Source: Chionoecetes opilio
Taxonomy: Eukaryota; Arthropoda; Malacostraca; Decapoda; Majidae
Assembly: GCA_016584305.1 (NCBI GenBank)
Contig: JACEEZ010021751.1
Location: 18,041-82,040, forward strand
Direction of reading: 5' to 3'
Length of the DNA stretch: 64,000 nt
The position numbers and the translations under genes were made by a program. The notes beneath the pieces were generated by a model. The model saw only the letters and a list, made by a program, of their open reading frames with translations, was not told where the DNA came from and did no database searches. Each line of letters starts with the position of its first letter. The first letter of the stretch is position 1. This document shows, in pieces, positions 10,510 through 22,900 of this stretch.

Positions 10510-13500
10510 GACAAGCATTAACTGCTTTTATGGACACAGGTGCAGGAGCAAATATTATGGACATAGAACACTAAATGTACTACGTATAAACGAAATCTGT
10601 CTTATTCTTAGAACCTCCGTAAATCAGACTGACGGGTCTGGATAGCAAGAAATTCCCTGTCATTGGTAAAGTATGGCTTCACTTAAATTTGAGGAATTCG
10701 TGCCTGAAACCCCCTATCTTGTTTCATATTTCCAGGATATCATTCCCTCTGACCTCCTGATAGGTATTCGACAATGCAGATGAATGCATTGAGGTCTTTT
10801 TCACACTTACACGGGATTAGGTATTATGGAACATATATACCCGAAGTCAAAAATCCTTCCCCAGTGCAAACATTTAGTTCTGAAATAGTGCAAGCTCCTG
10901 AAATTAAGGTAAATGTAATTACTAGCGTGCCCGAGGCCATCCCCAGGTGACAGCTCACAGTGTAATAGATTCACTGAGTAACACTGAAACTGTTACTGTT
11001 CTCTGTCCTTCGAAAGATTCTGAGACACACCGTGCCTGTCCAGTGGAAGACGTTTCACAAAACGGTCGCGAATCTCTTTTGGTAGCTCTGAAACTTGCAG
11101 GTGTGAATGATGAATGCGAAGCAATATGTTTGGTGAATCAGAAACGAGTGAATACTCTTTTCATAAATCAGCTTTGTGCAGTGTTAACGCCGGGGGCTTA
11201 CAAAAATGTACATTCATAATAAGTCTCCGTGCACTCAAAAGCTGCACACAGGAACGTACTTACCGATTTCGTATAAACCCCAACGGCCGTGGGTCTGATT
11301 GCGACTTTGCAGTAGTTCCCACTTTATCAACTGAGACCCTGACACTGATCATGCACAGTGTGTACAGGATGCACTTAATCCTTCCTTAGAGGTATGGATT
11401 TCCAGAGTCAAAGAAAGCACTATTGAAAGTACTAACTGCAAATCATGACACAATTGCCATAAAAGGTGATTCTTTAGGTACGACAAAGCTTATTACACAT
11501 CACATTCCTTTGCTACCTGATCCCACAACCTATCTACATTCCAGCATATAGGTTACCCCACTCACAAAGGTCTATACTTGATGGCATGGTTAAAAAATGT
11601 TAGAGATGATTTTTTTGAACCATCCACCAGCCCAGGGAATTTTCATTTTTTTATCCCTAAGAAAACAGCGATTGGCGACTGGTCGTAGACTATCGGCGCC
11701 TCAATGATGTTTGTCAAGTAACCAGGTATCTTCTACCATATTGCAGGATATTCTGATTTTCCATAGGTCCTGATAGAAAGTGTTCTCTACCTGGACCTTG
11801 TCAGTGGATACGGGCAGGTCCCATTAGATGAGGTATCAAAGGACCTCACAGCGTTCATTTACTCCTGCAGGCCTTTACGCTTTCAAAAAGCTACCATTTG
11901 GAATAGCAGGCGCACCATTACTTTTCAATATTTAATCAACACTGTTTTCTGGGAAATTACTAGGAGATACAGTTTTTGCATTCCTGGACGACATAATTAT
12001 TTGTACCCCGACACAAACTCTCCCTACGAACACTAACAGAGCATTTTTCAAAATTTAAAAGATGCTAATTTGAAGGTTAACTAACAAAATTTTCCCTTTC
12101 ATGAAGAAAAAATTTTCTTTCTTGGGTCATGTTTTGGATGCCCCCATTTTTACATACTACCACGTCAAAGGGGCGATGCAATAATACATTTTCCAAACCC
12201 CCTAAGAATGTAAAAGCCCTAAAGAAGTTTTTTGGGCCTCATGGTTTTTACAGACAATTTATCATGGTTATTCACGATTGCAAGTCCACTATCACATCTC
12301 TTAAAGAAAGATGTAGAATTTTCATGGGAAGCTCCACAAGAGCGGGCATTTTCTAAATTAAAGGCTTTGTTGTGTGATGCCCCAGTCCTTGCTTACCCAG
12401 ATTTTACACGCCCAGTTTACACTTTTCACTGTGCATCAGATGTAGGCCTTGGTGCTGTGCTGATGCAGAAGGATGATAGAGGTAATGGCTGCATTAGCTT
12501 ATGCCAGCAGAACTCTTAAACCCGCAGAGCGTACTATTCAACCACCCTAAGGAAGCTCTGGCGGTCGTGGTCTTTAAAGCATTTCAATATGTATTTATGG
12601 GTACAACATTCTTTTTAAACAGACCATGCACCTTAGTAGAATTATTCAAATTTAAGGAACTGTCAGGCATATTGGCACTTTGGGGCCTACGATACTAACT
12701 TCCACCCAAATTTGAGTATCTGCCAGGCAAAGTCAATTTCGTTGCTGATTCATTATCACGAATATTGCATTTGTAAAAGCAACACCTGAACCACCAAAAC
12801 ATGACAACCAATCGCTATTCCCCAAAATTGAAGAGGAACAGCGAAATGATTCCTTCTGTGCTCCCATCATTTACTACTTGGAGTCCCGGTGATGATACAC
12901 AATTGCCAAAATTACCTGTCCCCCCTTACTGGGTTTTAGGGTACAATACAACCTTTTGGTGCGAGATACATATCTCACGACAGGACAGGAACCTAAACGC
13001 CAGGTTTTCACAGCTGATAATCCCTTCTACACGTATACCCAATTTCTTTCCCCTTTTACATGATTCTAGCCTTGCAGGTCCCCAGAGAAAGATAGATGTT
13101 TGCACCAAGCACGTTTAGAAAACTTTTGCCATTCATGCGCCGTGATATTTTTGCTCATATAGATAAATGTCAGTCATGCCAGAAAAAAAGGTTCAGTTGG
13201 TAAACCTGCCCCTATGCTACCCTTTTCCTACACCTAAAGGACCTTGGGAGACAATAGCCATTGACTTGCTAAACTCCCCCGAACAGAATCTGGGTTTTCA
13301 ATACTTGTTAGTAGCCATTTATAATTTTTCTAGATTTTCAGTTTTGGTCCCACTGAAGGACAAAACGGCTCTAACAGTTGCTAAAGCCTTACGAATGAAG
13401 TTTTTCTTTAATTCAAAACACCATCCCATTGCTCTCGGGCAATGGTACCCAGTTTAACAATCAAATTCTCACTGAAATTTGCAAACTTTTCAACATAAAA

Positions 13501-14070
13501 AAATGTAACATAACTAGCTATCACCCTAGCAGCAACGGCATGGTAAAGACAAAATAGGAGATTATCCAACTCCTGAAGTCATTAGCTCAACCCCACAATT
13601 CCCACTGGGATGAAGGATGCCCCAAGTACTGCCACACTAACTCTTCCTTACACAAGTCCACATGTGAAACACCACATTTCATTGTATTTGGGCAAGACAA
13701 AAGACCCCTTACACTCTTCTAAGCAGAGTACACAGCCAATATATAATTTTGATGACTACGTAACAGTAAGAGTTTGCTGATTTTCAGAAAATATACAAGC
13801 GTGTCACAGACGCTATTTATTTGTCCGAGAAGACATGATTAAGTATCACGCCCATACCGCAGAAAAGCCAATTGCTATAGGTGTGTAGTATCTTTTAGGT
13901 ACAACAATAAACGTCTAAGTTAGATTCTACTTTGAAGGACCTTACAGAGTCATTGTCATTGAGCATGGACACAAGATAACTATAACAGCATATTTATAAA
14001 AACCATGCAAAGACAGTCCATATTGACCAGGTTAAACGTTAAACTAGAGGATTAGATACAGGGGAAGAAT
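10510..14070 (+). pseudogene. Gypsy pol remnant: protease, RT, RNase H, integrase
   Basis: The protease retains MDTGAGANIMDI, with the active site at 10533-10544, and a later SDLLIGI-like segment near 10750. The RT has the LDLVSGYGQVPL block (about 11796-11830) and catalytic AFLDD at 11978-11992. RNase H-like sequence follows with FSWEAPQERAFSKLKALL, DFTRPVYTFHCASDVGLGAVL (about 12320-12470). The integrase has a zinc-finger remnant, then PWETIAIDLL with the first catalytic Asp near 13263. Next comes the segment that normally reads DNGTQF; here the codons at about 13433-13455 read S-G-N-G-T-Q-F, so the second catalytic Asp is replaced by Gly. A GPYRV segment follows near 13945. Many stops and shifts are present. 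I infer loss of function in cis. Confidence 0.82.
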
Positions 14071-16158
14071 TGCCATGCCCAAATACTAAAACACAGGATA
14101 CACCTGTAGTTAATGATGACACAACACTGCTACAAATTATTACCGTCAAAAAATTTCGGTCACACACGCAGAAACAGTAGTGTCATTCCATTCCATACCA
14201 TTCCATATCTTACATTTTATATCAGTTCACCTGATTATTTTCACAATTACCATGTATTCTGAATTTTAACGTGTGGGTTTTTCTCTTTTTAGGAAAAGGT
14301 CTACACAACACCCAAGCCAATGTTATTTTTCATTCTTGAAAATACTTAACATTGATGAAATGTTTTACGAATTTTTTTTTGGGTTTTGCTACATATTGTT
14401 CTGACCAACTACTAGTAGAAACTGATATATTTCCATGTTTACCTTGTAACTCTTGCACGATAGAAACTCTAATGGGAAAGCAGAACCTAGATAACCTATG
14501 TATATCTCTTCACATTAGAATACTATTTGTAACTGTTAAAACTGCACCACAGTGCATTGCATGACATTCATTTCTTCCTCAATTGAAGGAAATTATTACG
14601 CACTTATTGTTAAAATACATTATTTCTTGCATGCAATACTAACCCATTGTATTAATACTAACCCATGTATTAAATACATACGTGAATTACATTCACTACA
14701 GAATGATTACTTAGTTTTTCCTGTTGTACCCCAATCACTATTTGAATGATAGGATTATGTACTTACTAACATACTAATCTAGGTACCCATATGCATGACA
14801 AACAGTTCCTCCAAAACTATTTTCACACATGATTGCTCACATGTATTACCTATGTACAACTAAATAACCATTGAGCATTATTTACTAACAAATTCAAACT
14901 CGAGAGTATTACGAAAGACTTCTTGTCTTACTACAGACCTCAGAAAACATTGTTTGACACAGATAAACTCTTCGACACTGGTCTCCTTTCATGGGAGATA
15001 CGGTAAAAATCAGTCAAACTGTGCCCCGTTTTTTTTTTTCCCCAAATTAAAAATTTTCAGCTGTTGCATTTAAAATTTTTCCCTAATTAGGATTAATGTA
15101 TTATTCCACGTCATACCAAATATGCCCTCCTTATCATTTTACATCTCGAATGCTTTTCCAGTCACCTATGCATTTCCCTTGATTATTTTTCCTCCACTAG
15201 GAAGCTTTTCCTATTCCACTTCCGTGGAAACTAAAATTTTGGTGTAAAAGTTTATTTCATCACTCATGTGGGAAAACACCAATCTATTTTATTCCCTGAT
15301 GACTTTCTTGTCCTCAAACATAATACATTTTTTAATGGTTAAACATGCTTTATTTTTAGCATGATTCTTACAAGTCATTACAAAAGTGCTCATCACTCTA
15401 CCCGTTATACATCACCATGCTTTTTTGAATTTCTTTCAAATGTGTAACCTTCATTTAATTTCTCTGGGCCCGTCATTTTTACATTTTGATGATTAAAAAA
15501 TTTTTCTACAAAAGGATTGATTTATTATCATTTATGTATGATTTTTGGCAACTTGGATTTGCCCCACCTATGCAAACACAGCAGCAGCTCTACGGTCAAC
15601 GAGCCCTCGTCATTACTTGCTCATTCAGGGGTGTTCACGTTTACTTGAAGATTTAAGCTTACAATTTCTTTACTTGAAATTTTAAGTTTTCAATTTTTCA
15701 CTGTAATTTTCACAGCTACTTTCGCTGACAGTTGATTTTTCTAGCTACAGTCTACGGTACACGTACACTTGTTACCCTTACACTTGACATTTATTAACAG
15801 TGATATTTGCACATTATGGATTTACCCACACTAGTAACTGACACATATATATATATATATAATAATTCTCTCGGCCATGTCATTTCTTTGATGTTGAACA
15901 TCTTGTAATCCATTGTTTTCCCTATTTTTCTGTGTATTTAGCTCAGAGTTTACTCACTTTTAGCGATAGGAAATTTTCTTTGGGAAGTTTATAGTTTATA
16001 TATTTTTTTTTTATATTATATTAATCATATTAAAATATATTATAATATAAAAATTTTATAATTCTTTTATAATTTAGCCTTTAGTTAGGTGTACCATTTG
16101 TTATTCCTAGCTAATTCTTTTGCCTAATTTGAGGAGAATTATATAGCGGCCCGAGCAA
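14071..16158 (+). other. Long 3' internal region of the Gypsy element, no gene recognised
   Basis: About 2.1 kb between pol and the 3' LTR. A third gene (env-like) is sometimes found here in Gypsy elements. A splice-acceptor-like TTTTCTCTTTTTAG ends near 14292, upstream of a 70-codon frame at 14352-14564. However, I see no signal peptide, furin-type site or transmembrane anchor, and downstream frames are closed. A short (AT)n run sits at 15845-15860. I therefore leave it unassigned. Confidence 0.45.
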
Positions 16159-16652
16159 AGTCGTCAGTTTTTACCCCCTAACATTATAATAATTTCCATA
16201 ACTATTACAGTAAAATTTCAACTAATTCCCACCCCCTTTCACACTTATTTAACTTCCATATGGATATGTGCATGTACTTAAAACAAAAAAAAAATTTTTT
16301 TGAAACAATAAAAATTTTATATTCTTGTAATTTTTTAATTATCTTTATCTTTTCCCCTCTGTTTCCCCCCCCGACACCCCTCAATAAACACAACAAACCA
16401 TTTACAAAAAAACAAAAAAAAAAACCAAATCCGGGAGGAAAACTCGCACCTGCACAACAATCATCCCTGGGGGTTTCCCTGGGGTTGTTCAAGAAGAAAA
16501 GTCGATCACGCTACCAAACCCCTCCGGGGTTTCAACAAAACCCCTTTGGTATCACTACAAATGGTTTTAATATTTTTATTTCTTATTGGGCCTAAAAAAA
16601 GTGTCAATTGGACGTACATATTTACTCACCCAACTAGTCTCTACAATATACC
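16159..16652 (+). repeat. 3' LTR of the Gypsy element
   Basis: Direct-repeat partner of 9606-10191, starting near AGTCGTCAGTTTTTACC and ending at ACAATATACC. It shows several C-runs and A-runs absent from the 5' copy, so part of the difference may be base-calling noise. Confidence 0.75.
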
Positions 16653-17324
16653 GACTTATATGGTTACACCCATATCAAGTAGAAAGCAAATTAAACCACT
16701 TGCACTTGCAGTTCGATTTCGCGTCCCCTAATCAAGACTCGCAGCACAAAACAAAGATGCAGACCACGCCGCCCATACGCCTTGCTGCTGCTGCTGCTGC
16801 TGCTGCAGGCGGCTTATCTATCACTTCGGTTCCTATGTAGAAGGAAGTACAGTATCCTTAGATATTCTTTAACTCATGCAAAGAGAGGTGAGTGGCCAGG
16901 GAACAACGACGACTATAATAGTAACAGGGCTTAATTGTGTGATACAAAGAAAATTTATGTTTTCGGCAGCTTAAAAAAAAGTTACAAATTTCCTTATACA
17001 TTACTGGCTTTCAACTTATCTTCTGCAACTGTTCTTTTATGTACATAGCTATAGACTCACTCTTTGGCAGAAACCAGCGCTGTGGCCAAAATGTGTCTAA
17101 TTATGTTGTGATGCTAAATTTACGGGAGGGCTAAAGAAGACGTTGCTGCTAATAAGTCATCCATTGAAGCGTATCAAGACCTTTAAGTTTTTTTTTCTCC
17201 CTAGATTGATGCCTCCTTTATAAGATGGAGCCGCGGCGAGGGCAGGCGTGAAAAGGGGAGGGAGAGGGGTGACAGATGAGGAAGATGGGAAATAGGATGA
17301 GGGCGAGATGGGTTGTCGCGTGGG
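16653..17324. other. Unassigned sequence with (CTG)n and a splice-donor-like site
   Basis: Contains the CTG tract at 16783-16805 and a strong splice-donor-like AG|GTGAGT at 16888. The CTG frame encodes a leucine run (ALLLLLLLLQAAYLSLR) that is open into the donor but has no upstream ATG nearby. The alanine frame has an ATG at 16757 and ends at a stop near 16840. No gene can be concluded. Confidence 0.35.
16783..16805. repeat. (CTG)n trinucleotide repeat
   Basis: Seven to eight CTG/GCT triplets in an otherwise mixed-composition segment. Confidence 0.9.
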
Positions 17325-17645
17325 GAGGGAGGATGGACACTGGGATGATGAGGGAAGGGGAGGACTGTAACGATGGGGAGGAAGAGGGACACTGGGATGA
17401 TGAGGGAAGGGAGGACTGTGACGATGGGGAGGGAGGATGGACACTGGGATGAAGAGGGAAGGGGAGTACTGTGACGATGGGGAGGGAGGATGGACACTGG
17501 GATAATGAGGGAAGGGGAGGACTGTGACGATGGGGAGGGAGGGTGGACACTGGATGATGAGGGAAGGGGAGGACTGTGACGATGGGGAGGGAGGATGGAC
17601 ACTGGGAGGATGAGGGAAGGGGAGGACTGTGACGATGGGGAGGGT
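17325..17645. repeat. 53-bp minisatellite, about six copies
   Basis: The unit begins ACTGTGACGATGGGGAGG and continues with GGATGGACACTGGGATGATGAGGGAAGGGGAGG. Unit starts fall near 17364, 17414, 17469, 17521, 17573 and 17625. All three minus-strand frames stay open because the repeat lacks stops, which produces long proline/serine-rich phantom proteins. Confidence 0.93.
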
Positions 17646-18029
17646 GTGAGGAACACTTAACCTTCAACCGGCAAAGAGAGAATAAAATGCAAACCGACTC
17701 GCAGGACAAGGATCTCCTCTTCAAGTAAGCAACCTGCTCATTATAGTCACCTTAAGCAGCATCTTCGATCGGCCAATGGCGAGGGTGTTGTGAGGGTCTG
17801 AGATACAGGCTGCGTCATGTGGTCTGGGGCGATAAAAAACTCATCTGAGCCTTGATGAAAAATATAAAGAAAGCTCTTATCTACCGATTCAAATTTACTC
17901 TGACGCCGCCCGAGAATAACAAGCTTCGACTAAACCTGCTCTTAAACTTTATAGCTTCATCTTTTTATTTATATGAATATACATATAAATATCTGCATTC
18001 TCCCCCTTGTGTGGAGCTGGGATTCTTAG
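17646..18029. other. Unassigned sequence
   Basis: No gene or repeat recognised between the minisatellite and the RTE-like LINE insertion. Confidence 0.4.
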
Positions 18030-19206
18030 GCTGCAAGGTCATCATCGTTCCTGGTGGAACGCCGACGTGAGTTTCGACAGGGGATGCTTGCAGCCTATGT
18101 TGATCTCAAGAAGGCGTTTGACTCAGTGCATCGTGAGTCACTCTGGGATTTTCTGCGACTTCGCGGGATTCCTGCAAAGACTATTGGTTTGATTACTGGT
18201 CTGTATTCTGGGACTGAGAGTGCTGTGAAGTGTGGGCAGGTGTATCCAGCTTCTTTCCTGTGAATACAGGAGTGAGGCAAGGGTGCGTCCTTGCCCCATC
18301 ACTTTTCAACGCTTGTATGGACTGGGTATTAGACAAGGTGTTAGATCAAAGTGATTGTAGAGCATCCGTCGGCAACACCAAGATCACTGATCTTGTTTTT
18401 GCCGATGATGCAGTATCTTTGCTGAGTCGCTGGAGGTCCTGGTGATGGCTCTCGAGGCGCTGCACGAGGCGGCAAAGCCTTTGGGACTTGAGTCCCCTGA
18501 CCAAGGTCCAGGTGTTTGGAGACTTACTAAATGAAGCAGTACAGTCTGTTCATTCGTGTGGCGAGACATTGAGATCTTGGAAAGTTTTACATACCTTGGT
18601 AGCGCAGTCCATAATGACGGCGGGTCACGTCAAGAAGTCTTACTGCGGATTGGCATAGCCCACGGTGTTATGGACTCGCTCAGCGGGAGTATTTGGCGTT
18701 GTCGGTACCTGTGCAGGAGGACAAAGATCCGGATCTTCAAGTCGCTTGTGATCCCTGTCTTACTCTATGGTTGTGAGACATGGACACTAAATAGTGACTT
18801 GAAGAGACGAATCAATGCCTTTGGTAATAAGTGTCTTCGCAGAATTATGGGGTATCGCTGGGTTGATTACGTGTCAAATCGGCGATGGCACCGTGAGACT
18901 GAATCGAGGCCTATTACCTGCATAGTCCGTCAGCGCCAACTTCGGCTATATGGGCATGTGGCACGCTACCCTGAAACCGATCCTTCCCATCGGGTTGTAT
19001 CTGTAAGAGACAATTCAGCGTGGAGGAGGCCAAGGGGACGCCCACAAGGCTCGTGGCTGGGGCAAGTTGATGTTTCTTTTCGAGAGCTGCTTGGTATGGG
19101 AAAGGAGCCTGCATGGGAACTCGCGCGTGGTGACCCCCGGGAGTAGCGTCGTAGGGTGGGCGAGGCGACGCGCCCCCCGGCGTATGCCCTAATGATTGAT
19201 TGATTG
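18030..19206 (+). mobile_element. 5'-truncated RTE-like LINE with (TGAT)n tail
   Basis: The plus strand encodes the C-terminal two thirds of a LINE reverse transcriptase. Motifs are AAYVDLKKAFDSVHRESLW (about 18090-18150), TGVRQGCVLAPSLFN (about 18268-18312), catalytic VFADDAV (18395-18415) and YLGSAVHNDGG (about 18592). LLYGCETWTL and CLRRIMGYRWVDYVSNRR follow (about 18762-18885). The last 196 codons (18556-19146) are intact. Frameshifts occur near 18260 and between 18440 and 18556. The element ends with TGATTGATTGATTG at 19193-19206; short tandem tails instead of poly(A) are typical of RTE and related LINEs. The endonuclease and the start of RT are absent, as expected for incomplete reverse transcription. 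Confidence 0.83.
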
Positions 19207-19653
19207 ACTCTACTCACCACTTCGTCACCATTACAACCTTTACTAACCGTACATTTCTACCTGTTCCTCTATGAGTTCGTCTATCTGTCTAGCTGCACAT
19301 GTCATTGCAGGTTCATTCCAAGCTCCCTATAAGGAATGCCGATCCCAGAATTAATCAGTTGCCTAGTGTCACGGGTCACTTATCCCTGTCTATTCACTTT
19401 TTCCTTATAAACTACAATTTATATATATTCACAAACACAGTGATACCTACTACATCACTTAAAGAGGATTACTGTCATTTTGCGGTAGTAGGGGTAATGC
19501 AAGTTAGTAAGGATGTTAGGTTAGTAAATATAACTTATACTTACAAGGGTAGGTTAGGTTAGTATTTTTTTTTTTGGGGGGGGGGGTCTCGCTATGAGAG
19601 TTATTAGTAGTATTAGGTTAGGTTAGGTTATAGTGAGGTTAGATTAGTATATT
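19207..19653. other. Flank between RTE-like LINE and BEL/Pao element
   Basis: No gene seen. It contains the telomere-like motif cluster (19549-19635), interrupted by T-run and G-run homopolymers at 19565-19587. It ends with ATATT, one copy of the target duplication of the BEL/Pao element. Confidence 0.45.
19549..19635. repeat. Interstitial TTAGG-type telomere-like motifs
   Basis: Two short runs of TTAGG (near 19551-19562 and 19615-19630) are separated by homopolymers. (TTAGG)n is the ancestral arthropod telomere repeat. These runs are only two to four units long, so this is an interstitial relic or chance similarity, not a telomere. Confidence 0.5.
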
Positions 19654-19906
19654 TGATCGCCCCCAGGAACAGCACACAACAATTAAGGGACGACCAGGCG
19701 AAGAGCATGGACTGAAAGCGGCTCAAGTACAGGCAGCCACAAGCAGGAGGTGTAAAGCAGTATGGCGGCTGAGTGTCAAGAACTTTATTTTCACCAGCTG
19801 GTCAGCACAACAATTAGTGAAATAAGTGTAAATATCCCTAATCTATCAATAAGCAAGAAAAATAAATGAATTAATAACCCCAAAAACCAAAGGTACAAAC
19901 TCAACA
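19654..19906 (-). repeat. 3' LTR of BEL/Pao copy 1
   Basis: 253 bp, partner of 25487-25739. The minus strand starts TGTTGAGTTTGTACC and ends in GATCA. ATATT lies just outside it at 19649-19653. Confidence 0.93.
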
Positions 19907-22900
19907 TTCTCCCCACCATAGGAGTATACAGATACTCCTATACTTGAAACAAGAAACCCCACAATACACATAAATCAAACATCAAGGTACATCTAGCAGG
20001 GGACATCAATATTATTTTGAAAATTAATACTCCACTACTCTAAAATATATTCACAAATTCAGCTTAACAGGAGGCTTTTACCACACGTCCCCATTTGCTA
20101 TATTGCACGGTAGTTGCACAACAGGTTGTGTTTCACCCAATCACCCGCAACCTCATTAGCAGTGACAACCTGAGGCTCCCCGTTGTTCGTCAACTGATTC
20201 TTGGGTATCAAATCATCAGCAGATACAACCCCGAAGGGGAAATCTCCATGTCATACAATTTTTGGATAGGCCTACAATAACCCCCCTGAAGTTTTAACAT
20301 TAACACTCCTAACCACTCCATCTTTACCAGGAATAAGTCAACAATCACACCAATAGGCCAGGACAGTCTAGGGGTATTTTCTTCCTTGACTAACACAACA
20401 GATCCTGGTTTTAAATCACATTTAAGCCTGAAACCTTTACAAGTAGGGGGTAATTTGTATATATATTAGTCATCCACAATCCCAAAATTTATCAAGTTGT
20501 TTTTGGCGTACACTTTCATGCAACTTCAGGTCTTTAGAAGTAACACTAAGATGTTGGTCATTGATCATCTCCAGTTGGAAACCAGCTGTACGTCCAATTA
20601 GAAAAATGAGAAGGTGTTAAGAGGTGATCTGCAGTCTCCTCACCAACATAAGTTAAGGGTCTAGAATTAATGCAAGCTTCTATCTCAAGGAGAGTAGTTT
20701 CTAGTTCACAATCTTGATAAACACTTAACCCCAAGTGACTTTCTCAGAGCCAGTTTTATCAGATCTGATCACCACCTCCCACCAGCCTCCCCACCAAGGA
20801 GCATGAGGTACAATAAACTTCCACTGAGGAACTAATGGGCCAAAGCACTTTTGAATTTGATTTGATACACTAACAAAGGTCTTGGCATTATCAGAGTAGA
20901 AACAGATGGAAGGCCTCTTCTTGCCGCAAACCGCGGATAGCAAGCATACAATCAATTTGAGACAAGGAGTCTTGTCAGCTCCAGTGAACCAGCCCTCACC
21001 ACAGCACAGGTGAACAGTAATATATACAACTTCTTGGAAGACAGATCCATACAAAACAGTGGCCCAGCAAAGTCAAGACCGGTTACAGTGAAAGGTGGGC
21101 CACAGTTAACTCTCAGCTTAGGTAGTGGGGCTACTGGCTGGGAGCAGGCTCTGGAATCAGTCTACGACAAGTGATACACTCCCTACATACAGTTTTGGCA
21201 AGCTTCCTCAGACCCACAATCCATAACAACTTCTCAGAGTAGTCATAAGGGTGTTAACACCAGCATGTTAAGGAAATCATGTTGAAAGCAAATCAAAGCT
21301 TAGCTATGTGACCTGAGGGAATTATAATTGGGTGTTTGCTCTCATAGCTGATACTAGCATGTTCTAGTCGGCCCTTACTCTCAATAGGCCATCATCATCT
21401 AGAAAAGGGTCAAATGTTCTTAAAGGAGAACCTTTGGGAAGAAGCTTACCTTGGGTTATAGCACGAATCTCATGAAATATTTCTCTCTTTGATACAGTGA
21501 AACACTAGGGTCTTACCTTTCTCCAACTCTTCATATGATAAGGGACCAGAGCATCCAATATTTCGACCTTTACAGTTATTGATGAACCTCATCACCCAGC
21601 AACAACATGTAGAGTCTTAGAAAATGACTCCATCGAGCAAAATCAATTACAACAGGATGGAGTCAACAGCTACACAAATCAAATCTCTACTTTCACTGGA
21701 ATACTCTTGGTGGATGAGTAAAGATGCTTCATCTTGCTGCAGGGTGATAAGGGGTTAGATAACCACGTAGGACCATTTAACCACAGAGTACATGTTACAA
21801 TATCTTCAGCATACACACCTCGGGAAAATAAGGTCTGCTGGATTGTCCTTCCCAGGGCAGTGATACCATTGACTAGGTGATGTAAGCTCCTGAATCTCGG
21901 TTACTCTGCTTGCTACAAAGACTTTGCATCTACAAGGATCCCCCTTAATCCAAGATAAGCAGCCTGAGAGTCTGTCCAGCAGTACAGGTGTACATCATCA
22001 GCCAAGCGAAGGGCGGATTTAACAAACACAGCCAGTCCTTGCGCAAAGTAAGGCACCAAGCAATTCCAATCTTGGCAATGAATTCTTTTTACTGGAGCCA
22101 CCCTTCCCCTGGACACAACAAGAGACTCATCAAAGTAATCATATGTAGAGGGAATTCTCAAGTACACACAGGCTCCATACCCTTTCTCAGAGGCATCACC
22201 AAAGCATGCAGTTCTAAACCAGTCAGCAGTTTCCATGAAAACCCAGGAAAGTAACAGCGTGGAATGTTAAATGACTAGAGAACTTTGAGACCCTCAACCC
22301 ATTTTTTAAACTTTCCGCAACCAGTCTTCCGTAATGTCTCATCCCAGTTCCAAGACCAAGCCGCCCAATGTCTTGAAAGAAAATTTTAGCGAGCATATAC
22401 AGGGGCTAATGAGACCAAGAGGATATCAAAAGTCTTGCAATGATACTGAGAACAGCTCTTTTAGTAATACAGATCTTGGTGCAAACCTACATCAAAGCAC
22501 TCAAAGGCAAGTAATCACAAGGGCAAGCACCACTGCATTCCAAGGACCTTGACTATGTCATCTCTACCCTGCTCAAGGTTCTCATAGAGTTTATCAGTCA
22601 AAGATTTGCAATTAGAGCTCCATTTAGAGAGGGACATACCAGCTGTAGCTAAAATAGACTTTGCCTCCGTGAACTTAGCACAGCACTCATTATCACTATC
22701 AGCTCCAGACAACCAATCATCAACATAGAGGTTATCCGTCAATTCTTCTACTACTTCCAATTTAGGAAAAGTTTTAAGATGATGTTTTACTGTAGCGTTC
22801 AAAGGAAGGGACTACTCTTGTTTCCAAAGGGGACCCGAAGAAATCTCATGGTGCGAACAACACCTTCACTCTCCCCAGAGAAATCTGTGCACATCTCGGT

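Larger units (their letters stand above)
9606..16652 (+). mobile_element. Ty3/Gypsy-type LTR retrotransposon, eroded, about 7.05 kb
   Basis: Two diverged direct repeats, 9606-10191 and 16159-16652, bracket retroviral-type coding remnants. In order these are a protease with DTGA, a reverse transcriptase with FLDD, an RNase H region and an integrase with the Gypsy block FSRFSVLVPLKDKTA. The order PR-RT-RH-IN is that of Ty3/Gypsy. The LTRs share blocks such as TCCATAACTATT, GATATGTGCATGTA, TTGGACGTACATATTTA and GTCTCTACAATATACC. Only about 300 bases separate the 5' LTR from the protease, so gag is missing or unrecognisable. I could not identify a primer-binding site or target duplication, and LTR ends are good to about 10 bases. 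Stops and frameshifts throughout mean it cannot make a working polyprotein. Confidence 0.82.

Noticed and set aside
14352..14564. Envelope gene of the Gypsy element
   Set aside because: 70 codons with a few cysteines, but no signal peptide, cleavage site or membrane anchor, and downstream frames are closed.
17201..17724. Long proline/serine-rich proteins on the minus strand
   Set aside because: All three frames are open because the 53-bp purine-rich minisatellite lacks stops; no gene structure.
19549..19635. True telomere or subtelomere
   Set aside because: Only two to four TTAGG units per run, with unrelated sequence on both sides.
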